From Branchinecta lynchi (taxonomy: Eukaryota; Arthropoda; Branchiopoda; Anostraca; Branchinectidae), in the NCBI GenBank assembly GCA_023053575.1, contig JAKZAP010000006.1:12905280-12969279 (forward strand): a stretch of DNA of 64,000 nucleotides, written 5' to 3'. The number at the start of each line of letters is the position of its first letter. Position 1 is the first letter of the stretch. The position numbers were made by a program, and so were the translations under genes. The notes beneath the pieces are model-generated. The model did no database searches. It was not told the DNA's origin and worked only from the letters and a program-made list of their open reading frames with translations. Below, piece by piece: positions 12,101-27,100 of this stretch.

Positions 12101-15100
12101 GGGGGCGTTGGAAACTTGAAAATTTTGGGCATTTTGTCACACTTTTTCGAGTTAGGGTACTTCCAGTTGTGCTAGGACCATAAAACTTGGCAGGCATATC
12201 AGAGACCCGACCAAACAAACTTGGAAATAATCAGTTTTCCCATCCGACCATTTTTGGGGGGAGTGGAGGGCAGGGGAATCCGGGAAATTGAGAAGTGTGT
12301 AACTTTCGAACGAGTGATCGGATTGTAATGAAACTTAATAACTGAGTAGTTATATATCTGTGATGTCCGTTTAGTCTTGACCGGATTCGGTAGCCAGGGG
12401 GTAGTTGGGGGGGGGGGGGGGGGGCGGAAATTTCAAGAAACGGTTAGAACGGAGGGATCGGAGTGAAACTTGCTGGGAAGAACAAGCATTTGCTCTAGAT
12501 AACTCCTTTAAACCATTGTACTGGTTCCAAACACTTATGGGGGGGGGGGGGGGCGGAGGGGGTTTACCGAAATTCCGGTGATGGCGGTTTTGGGGATTTT
12601 CACGATGAAACTTGGCAGGCATATCAGGGACCCGATCAAACTGACTTCAAAATAAAATTTGTGTCGATCTGACAATGGTGGGGGGAGTGGAGGGAAGGGA
12701 ATCCGTAATTTTCAGTCATGCGTAACTTTGGAATGGGTGATCGGATTCGAGTGAAATTTAAGAATTTACCAGAGGACATTTTTCCGGTGATATTTTTCAT
12801 ATCCGGACAGGATCCGGCAACTATTGGGGGGGGGGGAGGAATACGTGACCCGCTTAGAATGGAGAGATCGGAATGGAACTTGGTGGGAAGAACAAACGGA
12901 TGCTCTAGGTAAATCATTTACTGAATCGAATTGGCTACGGGCACCATGGGGAGATGGGGGGGGACCGGAAATCTCGAGAAACAGTTAGAATGATGGTATC
13001 GGAGTGAAACTTGCTCGGAAGAACAAAGATCTGATCCATGTAAATCTTTTACACAATTTGACCGGATCCGGACACTTGAGGGGGGGGGGGGCTTTCCCGG
13101 AATTCCGTTTTTTGGGGATTTTCACGACGAAACTTGGCAGGCATATCAGGGACCCGGTCATACTGACTTGGAATAAAAACAAATCCTCGATATGATAATA
13201 TGGGGGGGGGAGTTGAGGGAGGGGAATCCGGAATATTGAGTCGTGCGTAACTTTAAACGGGTGATCGGATTCGGAACCTGCATCGAACTTCGTGGGAATG
13301 ACAAATAGATGCTCTGGATTAATCATATAAAGAACCGGATTGGCTCCGGGTATTGTGAGTTGGAGGGGGGTGGGAGGGGGTTTGATTCCGATGATAGCGA
13401 GTGCAGGTACTTCCAGATGTGCTAGGACGATGAAACTTTGCTGGAATATTTGAGATTCAACAACATTTGCTTAGAAATTGCTACTTCCCAAATCCGACTA
13501 TTCCTTAAAGTACCAATCTTGACCGCAAAGTAAAAAAAATACTTTTAAGCAATATATCTATTTGCATGATGCCCATCAGCGCATTAGCATTTTTGCCTCA
13601 AGGGTATTGCTTAACAAATAAAGTTCCAGCTCCCTTAGACTGCGCATCTCAACCGCAAAGTCGAAACTTACTTTTGATCAATCAAACATCTTAACCCATG
13701 CAAGTGCCATATGAGCTTCCAGCTCTTGTTTCTGCACTATCGGTCAAATGCTGAAGTAGCCAGCCCATCGTGGTTTCAAAAATGTTATATTTTGTCTGAA
13801 CTGGTGACGCCGTCAGTAATCTCATAGGCCTAGCTATTCTTCAGCGATAAAAAAAAAAAAAATCTGTAGCCGGGGACAGGCCGGGGATGGTTCGCCATGG
13901 ATACGTTCCGCCAGGGGATGTTTCGATTGGGGACATTTCACCACGGGACGTTTTGTCGTGGGGACGTTTTGCCATGGGGATGTTTAGTCACGGGGATGCT
14001 TCGCCACGGGACGTTTCGCTGACAACCATTAAAGAAGAGCTTGAAGCTCATATAACTGGCAATGGTGTTTAGCACGCATATCAACTAAGACTCGCGTTGT
14101 CAAGGCCGGATGTCCCTTTCGACCCCCCCCCCCCCCCGCAGTGGCTGGGTAGACCAGGATTCACATATTGCAAATCTAGGGATAACGAATCTAAAATTGA
14201 CAAACGGCGGATGAAGTAGCAAACTACGTAGTGAGGTAGCATATAGGCTAGCAGGAACCTTAGAAACTTGAAATACGTGGAGTTTTTGTCAAATGTGTCA
14301 AAGGTCTATGCGTCAGACAGTTAGGCACACTTTTTCTAAAACCAAATCAAATTCCATCAGCAACTTATTTGACTGCCTCCTCGCAAATCTTTCGCGCATT
14401 TCGTGCAGTTGTTGTCCCAGGCATCGAACGTATTTATTACGAGAACTGTAATTCCAATATTCAGAAACGTTGAAGCAATCGTACTAAAAGCGTTGATGGA
14501 TATGACAGTTTCGCCTAGGGACTGATTCAGGCTAGCAACGTTTGCGTCAAGGTCGACCAACATCTCAGAAGTCAAAAACTGGCGAAATCTTTAAGTCATT
14601 GAGGAATGACAATTTGAAAACCTGTGGCGATAGGGCTCTATTTCTCACTGTGATTGGGTCACTTACCAAGATCTTAAGACTGATCTATTTATGCGGTTTC
14701 CATCAGATGCTAGTACAATGTATACATGTAACAATATATCAGGGAGGGACCCCTCCCTCCATCTCACCCTCGGTGACCGGATTCTTTCTATACTTGTAAG
14801 TAGAATGTCGATGTCCTTTGTTCTTGTCAATTAACAAGTTTCGTGCGGATCTAATCAGTCGATCGAGGTTATGCATTCGTGCCACAGATTTCCGGGACCT
14901 CCAGCCCAAATAAGGTAAGGTACATTTTTAATGGCAAATATAAATAAACCTGGTGTCCCTCCAGACAGTGCCCGGATTCAGTCTAGATCTATAAATGGTA
15001 ATCTCGGGCATATGGCAATTCTGCCCGCCAAGTCCCGTCCCGATCTCCACCCTACAAGCTTCCCCACTGTTGCCAGATTCACTCCGGACTTGAAATGCAA

Positions 15101-18100
15101 CACCTGGTCTTGCCATCTCTCAAGCCATCTCTTGCCATCAGCAAGATTGGATAACTCATTCAAAAGATATGCATGTCACAAGATTCCTCCCCCCCCCCTC
15201 CACTCCCCCTGGATAGTCGGATCAGGCAAATGACAATTTACAGGTCAACCTGGTCAAGTCCCTAACATGCATGACAAGCTAGCCCGTCTGGAAGTCCCTG
15301 ACTCGCGATCAGCGAACCGACCGACGGACGGTCAAGCGACCGGTATTGTCACTTGAGCTGAAGGCTGCAAGTGCCATCGATACAGTTCAAAAAGATCTTA
15401 TGCGAGCGTGCCAAAGAAACTCTCAAAACTGTACCTAGAAACTCACGCTCTGCGAAGAAGCTATTGCTTACGTGTGGTTGGTGCAGCTGGTAATCAGTAC
15501 TTGTAGTCGGGCAGGCGAACAAAGCAGGAAAGGAGTGGTCACAGGGCATAAATTGCAATTTTTGCGAGACTCGTTGGTAGATCTAATCATCAGCGTTAAA
15601 AAGGACTCCCTTCGTCTCGGTGTCTTTCGAGACTGGGTGGATCAACTTAGACCGATTTTAATTACAGCATTTGGTGGATATAAATGTGTCCGATGGGAGA
15701 TAACTCACTTCACACTTACTAAGAGATTGGTGTTGTCGTCGGGTGGTATTAAATACGACCCGACTAAATACCAGTTTACATCTGGAATCTTCCGTAAAAG
15801 AATGAAACACTGTATGTAACTGATACTTCATTGTTAACCTCGTCGTTGCAAGTTGCAAAAGCCGTTGCAAGTTGTCTCTGTCCTCACGAACAAGACCAAA
15901 GGTATCGATGGGATCCCAAGAAATTTAATATTTGATCAAGTCAGTTAGGTCTTGTAGATATTCGGTATTCGACGGAATTCTTAAAGCATTTTTAACTATT
16001 AAAATTTAGAAACAGATTAAGGTCAATGGTTGTCATCTGAGAAGACTAAGTTCAGACATGGATTCAGCATGTGTATTCACCCTATAGCCTACGTCGTATC
16101 TACTTTGGCGAAATTGATCAAAACTTCCTTCGCTCCTTCTGCAAAATGTCCGATTTCGACCGGATTCCAGATTGAGCTATTTCGATGAAAACTGGTTTGA
16201 GGATTCTTTGGGTCAAGGGGCAAACAAAACTCCAACATTTAGCGGTTCAAATTAAGGGGCAAACAAAATATTTTTAACAGCTAATGAGATAATCGAGTTA
16301 GGGGTAAGATGACTTGCTGAGCAAGAATATGAAAGTCATTTTCTCGCCGGACAAGTAGTTCGCCCGGAATCCGGCTAAAACCGGAAAATTTGTTAAAAGT
16401 AGAAGTCTTATCTGAAGTAGATTAGAGTTTCACTAAGGAGACAAGGTGAATCCACATAGTAAAATATTTTCTCACCGCATATGGCAATTCTGCCCGCCAA
16501 GTCCCGTCCCGATCTCCACCCTACAAGATACCTACCCCCCAGCTCCCCCACTGTTGCCAGATTCACTCCGGACTTGAAATGCAACACCTGGAACACATGG
16601 TCTTGCCATCTCTTGCCATCAGCAAGATTGGATAACTCATTCGAAAGATATGCATTTGTCATTGAAGCTGATTACATGTTCGATTTAGGGGTAGGAAGAC
16701 ATGCTGAATTCATATATGACAATCTTTTCTACCCGGACACATAGTTCACCAGGAATCCGGCTGAAACCGGACATTTTGATGAAAGTCAAAGTTTTATCTG
16801 AAGTTGATTAGACGTTCGATATCGTTGTAAGGAGACATGCTGAATTAGTTTTTGAGCTTTAGTTTTTTGTCGGTTCGGCCAGAATCCGGTCGAAACTGGA
16901 AATCTGGCAAAAGTAATGCAGGAAGTTTTGATTTTTAATCTGTTTCTAAATTTCATAGTACAAATGTTCAAGGAGTCTGGCGAAGACCGGATATTTACAA
17001 GACCCAATTGCCTGGCTCAAATATAACATTTTTGGAATCCCATCGAAATCTTTGGTCTTGTTCTTTCTGTGTTGGAACAATTTTATATGACATTCTGAAC
17101 TGATCAACAAACAATAAAATAATTCCTGTCAATATCTTTTCCATGGTAATCCTTCCTCTTATATTGTCCAAGGGTAATTTTGGCCTCCCCTACGAGCATT
17201 TTAAGCCGTCGCATTTTGGACGATTTCGGGGTCTTTGACCTCGCTTGTAGGCATTTTGAGTCATGGATATTTTGAACCGTGGGCATTCGCGGTTGTGGAC
17301 ATTCTGAATCATGGGCATTTTGAGCCGTGGGCATTTTGACCGTGGTTATTCTGAGCATCGGCATTGTGAAAGTGGGCAATAAATCACCTGTAACCACCGG
17401 ATACGACTAGTTACATATATTTCAGACGCGAACGTTGTATTTCCAGTACGTTTTGGTTGGGGATGGAAGGGTTCCGCAAGGGGACTTGTTCGGAGTAGAC
17501 TTTCTACAGATAACCGGGAAACCCAGCAATGTCGGAATGTGCAGTCTCAAGAATCGGGACTGAAAGAAGTGGTGTGTCAGGAAAACTGAAAGAACAGTGT
17601 GGAAAGCGTAGTGCTGTATTAACAATTTATAACGAAAATAGTACACGCAATACCAAATACGTTCAAATTATAAAAAGGTACGTATAATAATACAATATAA
17701 AATATGTAACAGCTAATGAGATAGTCGATCAAGGGGTAAGAAGACATGCTGCAGAGGCGTCACGACTGGGGGGGGGGGGAGGGGTGGGACGCCCCCCCCA
17801 AAGCCGTCGGCCAGTCGGTAAAAAATACCGATTCGCGATTTTTCGTCAAAACAGTTGATTTTTTTTTTCATGAAAACAGTCGGTTTTTCTGAAAATTGGT
17901 CGATTTTTCGTCAAAATAGTCGGTTTTCCTGAAAATCAGTGGATTTTTCGGAAAATCAGTCGATTTTTTTCAAAAATGTCTTTTCTATTGTTGAAAACAG
18001 TCGTTTTTTCTGTAGAAAAAGTCGGTAAAAATTACCAGCCAGTCGGTAAATGCCTCGTCCCCCCCCCCAAACATTTTGGCTAGTAACGCCTCTGATGCTG

Positions 18101-21100
18101 ACACAAATATGAAAACCATTTTCTTGCCTGACAAGTAGTTCGCCCGGAATCCGGCCAAAACTGGAAAGTTTGTTAAAAGTAAAAGTTTTATCTGAAGCTG
18201 ATTTGAGTTCGGTTTAGGGGTAAGAAGGCGTGCTGAACACTTATGTGAAAATTATTTTCTACCCGGAGAAGTAGTTCACCCAGAGTTCGGCCAAAGCTCG
18301 ACAATTTGTTAAAACAAAAGTTTTCTTTGTAGTTGATTAGGTCCGATTTAGGGACGATGAATCTGCATATGACAATCGTTTTTTACACTGACATATAGTT
18401 CGCCCGAAATCCGGCTGAAACCAGAAAATTTGTCATAAGCTGAAAGTTTTATTTCAAGTTGATTAGATGTTCGATATAGGGCTAAGGAGATAAGCTGAAC
18501 TTGTTTTTTAGCTTTAATTTTTTGCCGGACTAGTAGCTCCGGAATTCGTCCGAAACCAGAAATTTGGCAGAAGTAACATAGGAAGTTTCGATCCGTTTGG
18601 TCAAAATAGATATGACTTATAGGGGTAAACTCACATGCTAAATCCATATCTGAACTTGGTTTGCTCGGATGATTAGCTATTTGGCCTAATATTTTTCTAA
18701 ATTTTGATAGTAAAAGTGTTCAACGAGTCTGGCGAAGGCTGGATCTGGCAAAAGACAAGACCCAATTACCTGAATCAAACTTATATTTTTGGGATACCAT
18801 CGAAACGTATCATCTTGTTCTGTATCGCATGCAGGTTTCCCATAGTGAGAGTTTCCAATGTATATTTTCGCATGCAAACTTTGGCTCAAGTGGCATATAC
18901 CGATCGCTTTTCCGTCAGTCTGTCGGTTGGTCCTCTCGTCGCAGGTTGAGATGCCTCCAGATATACTAGGACGACGAAGCTTGTCAAGCACATTCGGGAG
19001 ATGACCAGACTGACATCAAAATTGTCAACTCTCCAATCCCACCATCCAGTGCGGAAGGAGGGGGAGTCCAAACGAGTTATTCGATCTAGATGAAGCTTGA
19101 TAATTGGCAAGAGTGCATTTCTTAGATGTTCCATTTGCAGGTTCAGACCAAATCCGATGACTGAGGGGGAGTAGTGGTAAATTTTCTGGACTTATGAACT
19201 TGGTGGACAGGAAGGTCATATCTTCAAGACGTACCGTTTATACATCCGGGTCTGTTCGGACACTGTGGGGGGAGTTGGAGGGGGATCTGAAAATGATGCC
19301 GCACGCTTAAGCTTTTGGGGTGGGGTGGAACTTTGTGGGCAGGATGATCGTACGCCCTAGGTGTGCCCTCTGAGGACGGATCCCTCGACAGGGGCAGTGC
19401 AGGAGGGGGGGGGGGATCCTCTATGTGCGGAATATGCCACAATGCCTAGACCTACTACTCGTAGATCTGTTGGAAGGGGGTCTCTGAAGATCCGACCTCG
19501 ACAGCGAGAACCTTAGCTGGCATACATGCTAAGTACTCTTATACCAAGAATAAATACTTATACTTATACTACAAATTAAATCTTTGATTTTCCCATGCGA
19601 GGTACCGCCATGTGGGCCCTGGGCCTCCAGCATCGGAGTCCTCAACCTATGTGAAAAAAAATGCTTTCTGGTTTATTTGTCACGGTAAAAGTCCCTTGTA
19701 TACGTTCCATCACCACATAAGTTGCGTTTTTCCCAGATACCATGGTATCTGATATACGGTTGCTCTGCAAAAACGACAATTATCGAAACTGTACTTTTCG
19801 AAGCCCATCCCAAAAGAAAAACAGATATTCAGTCACATCACTAAGTGGTAAACTTCTCTCTCACAAATCTGACAAAATATGATGAAAGTGACATGAATTT
19901 TCAGATACCACGACCAGTTACCACGGTCGGACCGTAGTATCTGTATATCAGATACCACATTAACTGGCCGATAACTGCAAAAACGAGACCGTGGTTATCA
20001 GATACCATGGTATCTGCGAAAACGCAACTATAATCATCTACCCTCGCTACACCCATTTGGCAAGTGCCATATGAGCTTTCAGCTCTTGTTGGAGAATAAC
20101 AAGATCAAAGGTTTCGATGGGATCCCAAAAATGTAACGTTTATCAGATTTCTTCATTCAGACAATCAAATTTTTTTTTTTACCGTTTTGAAGTTTTTTGC
20201 TTACGCCCAACAACAAACCAAAAGAGGAAACCAAGCTCAGCTATGGTTTCAACAACCACGTTTACTCCAGTATCTCATATCTAATCAACCTCAAAAAGAT
20301 CTTACAGAATTCTTTTCTGTATTTTTTTTTTTTTTACCAAATTCCTCGTATTTTAGCAGCATTTTCGACGAACTGCACGCAGAGAAAAAGATCTAGTGAC
20401 GCTGAGAGCCGAACCTTTCAATCGAAATTTCCAGGTTTTTGCAAATTTTGCCAGCTTATCCGTCCAGGAAAGAAAGTCCAAAATTCGATTCAGCATGTCT
20501 CCTTATCTCGATACCGAATCTCTAATCGACTTTAGAAAAAACTTTGAGCTTCAACCAAATTTCCAGTTTTGGCTGAATTCCTGGAGAATTATTTGTCCGG
20601 CAAGAAAACTAAGTTCATATATGGATTCAGTGAGCCCCCTTACCGCTTAAACGAATATCTCATTAGCTTCTAAAATATATATGTTTTTACCCATAATTCG
20701 AAACCCCCTCCTCTGCCTCTAAATATAGGGGTAAAGGCCACTTAGCCAGTGATCCTTCTACGAATCTGAACGACATATACCAACCCCTTCACCCCCCCTC
20801 CCCCAGACGCCGACAACCCAAAGCCCAAAGAATACGTACGCTAGGTTTAAACAGTCTTCTAATAAAAGCAATTAACTTTACGCGTATACGCGCGAGCGAA
20901 GTCACCATCCCCCTGGGTGTATAGATTAAACAAAATTACGTCGCCGCAGAGCTTGCATGTGTGAGTAAAGAGGAAGGGTAGAGAGTGGTCAATGGTCAAA
21001 AAATTTGTCAACAAATTTTGTTAAATTCACCAAGATAGGCTAGTTGTCGGATGCATTCTAACTTCTCGACCCAGTAAATGCCGGTCGGGACTTCAGAAAT

Positions 21101-24100
21101 AACTAAACTGATCGCAGTTACTTTTTGTTGTGTTAGTATGTTCGAAAGTTGCAACAGCATGTCTCCTCGCCTTATACCGACTATGTTAAAACTGCATGCT
21201 AAATTTCCGGATTCAGCGCGAACTACTTGTCCGACGTGAACATAATTTTCACATTCGGATTCAGCATGTGTTCCTACCCCTGAATCGAACATCTAATCAA
21301 CTTCAGATACAACTTTTATTTTCCCCAAAATTTCCATTTTTTGCCGGATTCCGGGTGAACTACTTGTCCGGCAAGAAAATAATTTTCATATCCGGATTTG
21401 GCATGTTTGCTTACCCCTAAAACGACTATCTCATTAACTTTTTAAAATATTTTTGTGTCGTCCGCCCATCTTCGAACTTGGTCTGTACTTTGACCCAAAT
21501 AGTCATCGTGCCAAATTTGAACAAAATATATCAACGCTTCGAGAGTTATCCTGCTACCAGACGGACAGACGGACAACTTTTGCGATGTCATCGAATGTAT
21601 CCCTGCGCTCACGTTTTAGGATGAAAAATGATAACGCTAATATTTCCACAAACACACTGAAGCCTACACGAGTACAGTAAAGGTATGCGTATCTGAATGT
21701 CAGCTAACTTTGAACGGTCACCGAAGAGAACAGTAAAACTTTTAGCAGCTTTTGCTACAAAATAATTGCCGTAAATGTTTATTTTGTGTTCATTCTGACG
21801 GCTTGGTTTTGAAATATTTGCTCTCGATTTCCTTCAGTTGCTTCTTTCAGAATTTGTATCTGTTGCTATTATGCCAACTGGCGCGTAATTTCAAAAGTGC
21901 ATCCAAGTCCAGATAGTGTTCTCAGTCTATGGTAAAACGACGAATTCTTTTGAGGTCAGGTCAGGTTGGATTCCAAAACTTGGATTCCAAATAAGACGAA
22001 GGCACGTTATCGAAGAGAATATGTTTTTTTATCTTCCTCCAAAATGTTCAACTTACTGTGGATGGTGCTGTCCTATTAAACTCTCTCGGGTTTACAACCC
22101 TAAATACATAGAAAGACATCTTTTGATGATGCTCAGCAACAACTTTTTGGCCCTTGGGGCTCAGACGCAGATCCACCCATAATACCGCAGACTTTACACG
22201 TAGACTAGAGTCCGCCTGCTGGGACTGGCTGAATTCAAGGAGTGTCTGACCACCATATTCAGCACCTAGAAAAATGATAACGCTAATATTTCCACAAAAA
22301 CACTGAAGCCTACACGAGTACAGTAAAGGTATGCGTATCTGAATGTCAGCTAACTTTGAACGGTCACCGAAGAGAACAGTAAAACTTTTAGCAGCTTTTG
22401 CTACAAAATAATTGCCGTAAATGTTTATTTTGTGTTCATTCTGTCGGCTTGGTTTTGAAATATTTGCTTTTGATTTCCTTCAGTTGCTTCTTTCAGAATT
22501 TGTATCTGTTGCTATTATGCCAACTGGCGCGTAATTTAACCACGAAAGCCACAATGGAAGAAGAAGCACATCTAAAAGTCACCAGAAATAAAAATATTAG
22601 TTGTGCCAACTTAAGCTCAAATTTTTTATTTTGAAGTTTATTATATCCAGTTTATTGCTTTTCCTTTCAATCTTATTATTTTATAAGCAAGAAACAAAAT
22701 CAAGGTTGTAAAATATTTAGCGAACTGTTCAAACAGGTCTACAATCGGCTGAACTGGGGATTTAATCCTGAAAGAAAGTAAGAAAACAACTGCTTCTCCC
22801 CAGCAACATTATGTTGTGTGACGGTCAGCTAGAGAATTTTTAATATTATTTAACCAACCGTCAAAACTGTCCCTTACCATACTGACTATTTCGCAGGTGA
22901 TTTACAGAAACTTGAATAATATTCATTCCAATCAGGCACGAGATTGCGTACTCCTGTTTTCTAACCAGAAAAATTCCAAGAATTTTTGTCCTTTGTTGCC
23001 AAGTGACATTAGCCAATGCAAGTGAACCATTTCTGATTTCGGTGTTGACGGCACTCATCTCGGTTTTCAAGTTGTACAGCTCTATTTTTCCGTGTCTTAA
23101 TTTATCATTTAGTTCAGGAAAACAGAATCATAAAACGCGTTCATGAATATAGATTATTTCACGCGGGTATTTTTCCCTTGACAAAATATATTATAGCTTT
23201 AAAACCAGCCCAAGGCTTTATAACCCCAAAATAACTCAGCACACTTGTAAATTAGTACGTAAGAAGCTAAGAAGAAACGCACTACTACGCAATTACAACC
23301 TATTCCGGCTTAAAGTATATATTATAGCTCTAAAACCAGTCTAAGGATTTATAATCCAAAAATAACTCAGCACACGAGTAAATTAGTACGTAAGACGTAA
23401 TAACTCAGCACACGAGTAAATTAGTACGTAAGAAGCTAAAAAGAAACGCACTACTACGCAATTACAACCTATTCCGGCCTACAGTACAGCCAATATAAGG
23501 TTCGACCGCAAACAAATTGACACATAAATGATTTTTAGACCATCTTATAGAGAACAAAAAAAAAACTGTGCAACATTTCAAAAGTTGTGACACCTAGCGG
23601 GGTGGAAAATTCGTGTTTTTTAGCGTTTTGTAAATCTAAAATTCTGCTGAAATTTTAAATTTTCGTAAGGCTCAGTGTTTTCTTCATGTGAAAGATATTT
23701 TTGATGTAATTTTATGTGCTGAACTGGAATGTCACATCAGATTAAAGATACGATCAACCGAGAGTGTTTCATATTCATCACTATTCAAAAAATCCGCATT
23801 TCTATTACACTATCCCGTTGTTCACACCTATAGGACCGAATACAGATGTGTATGGATGTGTATAATAGCTAATTGTATTGCGAGAGCAACACCTTGGTTT
23901 TGTCGTGTTTTTTTTTGTGTTTTTTTTCCCTAGTACCCATATTTGCGCTTATTCTGAGAAAGTGATAAGGGTCTAACCTGTGCGGTTTTTAAGGAAATTG
24001 TGGACCCTAGGCCGGATTGATGAATATGGCATTACATTTTGGAAAGCTCCGTAGAACTCTTGCCTGGGGCCATAAAGGATGGTTTTTGCTTGTAATTGAG

Positions 24101-27100
24101 CCACAGCCTACAGTGTGCGAACTAAAGTGGAGCTGTATAGCTTATGTCAGAGAGGACAATCTGAATTTATGCAACCGTTTCATCAAACCATGTTTCTGCT
24201 TTCGAGTGGAAAGCTCCGTTCTAGCAGGCAAGCAGACAAGCACCAGTTTGAAACTGAATATGGAATAAAATCTACAAGTGCGAAATACGTGCGACAGTTC
24301 CCTGGCCCACAGCCAATACATCTTCTTTGAGTGATAAATAGAAAAAATTACAGAATGAAAAAAGTGTCATTTTCCCACGGGTCCGAAAGTGCTGACATCT
24401 ATTGTTTCTACCCGTTTCTGTTTGTGATTTCAGCTGAGTTTATCAGTCCATTTCTTACACTTGGGAGTGAGGAAGATAAAATGGGCCTCTTAAACTTTTA
24501 AAGTTCTCTCACTGCTGAGGAAATTAGAGCTTATCCTTTGCTCCTTTCTAAGTGGTGAAATTAGAAAGTTGGCCTACGGCAAAAAAGTCAACTTTAGAAC
24601 TAATACAGATAGAATTTTTTTTTTCATCGGCATTCGGTAGAGCTCGATGAGCTGATCAAAGAATATGCCATTTGTTTTTTGGTACAAAAATTCCTTCATG
24701 AGATACAACAGTTTGAAAGTTTGGAGGGGTTGACAACTTCAGTAGTGAGGTACACACTGAATCCAAAAATAGGCCGATCCCAATCGATATTTTGTTTGTT
24801 GTTATTTTTTTTATGTTTTCCGCCATGGCCCTTGGGCTTTTTTGGAATTAAATTCATTCATTCATTCATTCATTCATATAGGGTACTTGTAAGCAACAGT
24901 CGGCTGTTAGACCATAGTCATCTTCGGTGATAAGGGGTTAGCAATGTTGGTAGTTGGTGTACCTATTAATCCTATTATTGCTTTCCTGTGTATTTGATCG
25001 TGAGAACAATTTGGTACCAAGTCTATCAAGGGGAGATGGACTTGTAAGTATGAATCGGTTGCTAGAAGGGGTTCATGAGGGACTAGAAGTTTGTGATAAT
25101 TGGTGCGGTTTTTTATCTCTATAAATCAAAGGGTAAGAAAATTAGTCTATCACTGTAACATGGAGTTACGTCTTTGAGGGGTTGACAACTTTGGTGGCAG
25201 GGTACAAACTCAAACAAAGAATAGGCGGAACCCAATTGTGAGACATATCAAGGACTTGTAATTCTTGTAAGTAATTATTGGCTGTTATACCATAATCATC
25301 TTCGGCGGTGAGAGGTTTCCGACCGTGTTAACGCAACGGATACAAATGTTGATGTAAAACAACGACATAATTTCGAAATAATTTGCAGAGTGGCATCTAT
25401 GGTATTTTGATCCTGAAAAGTTACGGATAGCTTTTATGATACCAACAAGATTATGTAAGATAATGTTCCAAGTTTACACCAGTCACGATGTCGGCGACTG
25501 AAAAGGATAAAGTTCCACTGGCTACAAAATCAATTTAGTCCCTACTTCCGATATTCTGTTGTTGTTTTTTTTTACTTGTAAGAAAAATCGACTGTTGGAC
25601 CATAATCATTTTCGGCGATGAGGGACTGGTAACTTTTGCTAGTTGGTGTACCTATTAATTCTATTCTTTGTTTCTGGTGTATTTGAATTGAAAACAATTT
25701 GATACTATGTCTATCACGGGGAGATGGACTTGTAAGTAGGAATCAGTCGCTAGAAGGGGTTCATAAGGGGCTAGAAACTAGTACAAATTGGTGCACATTC
25801 TATTTGATCTCTTTAAATCTGAGGGTAAGAAAATGAGTCTCCATGGTCTATCACTGTAACTTAGAGTTAAGTCTTTGAGGGGTTGACAACCTTAGTGGTA
25901 GGGTAAACACTCAAACAAAGATTAGGCGGAACCCAACTGGGAGGCAAGTCAGTGACTTGTCACTTACAGTCGGCGATTACCATAATCATCTTCCGGGCTT
26001 CCGACTTTTCCTGGTATGTGTAGCCTATCTATTTTGTTTCCGGTGTTTTTGATGATAAGAAAAGTTTGGTTCATGTCGTTGTTCAAGAATCAGTTGCTAA
26101 GCATTGCCCTTTTCATGAGTTGCTAAAATGGCCTATGGTGATAGTCTTTCACTGTAACCTAGAAGTAAGTGTTAACAGAACGGATACAAATGATAATGTA
26201 AAACAACGATATATGTTACGAAGTAATTAGTAAAGATATTTTGGTATTTTGAACTAAAAGTTATGGATAGCTTTATAATGCCAACTGGGTTATATAAGAT
26301 AATGTTCCAAGTTTCTACAAGTCACGATGTCTACGATTAAAAAGGATAAAGTTCATCTGGCTGCAAAGTCAATTTAACCCCTACTTCCGCTATTTTTTTA
26401 ATTTTTTTTCAACGCTAAGGGACAACCATGTGATTACAGATTGTGCCATCAGTTCAGAAAAATATTCTTCATGGATTGGAACATGCCATTTTGAAAACCT
26501 CGATGGGTTTACAAATGCAGCATTTAACCGTTAGCGAAGAAACAAAACCAAAGTGTTGCTCTCGCAACACTTTAGTCGGCGAAGCCGAACAAAGGTTGCT
26601 GCAACACTTCACGTTGGCCAGGCAACGTAGGTCTAGTTTATAACTATGCTGCATTTAATATTAATAATTACTAATTACTTAATTATTCTATATTTGGTTG
26701 ATGTCACTGATTTCAAGGTCACCATCTGTCCCTAAGCTCGCACTAATTTTATTAGGCCCATGAGTAGGCAGATACTTTGTATAACTTGGGGTGGATTTTA
26801 ATTTCGATAGGCCGGTTTCGACCCTAAGTCAAAACGTGCTGTGTTGTATTGGCTGCTCATCCCTATCCGTGGGGTGAGTCAAGCTTAGCCTGAACAGGTG
26901 TAAGGCTGCCTTACCAAGTAACCATAGTTATGTAATAATATAACTTAATACCAAGTTTTACGGGTAGCATCAATCATTAATTGTTGTATCATACAATTAG
27001 TAATCTGTTTTATAGCCTAAATATATGTATAATAAATCGTTAAAACCGTCCTCGTTCGGTGTTTGCTGATGTTCTCGTAGGGCCATGTTCCCTGCGGCAT

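Noticed and set aside
12371..12622. Proline-rich proteins on the minus strand (also 1520-1837, 1944-2261, 11982-12218, 55189-55419)
   Set aside because: They are translations of C/G-runs inside the Helentron-like repeats and recur with each copy.
21623..22538. LTR retrotransposon (TRIM) call
   Set aside because: No TG..CA ends, primer-binding site or polypurine tract could be seen; kept as direct repeats only.
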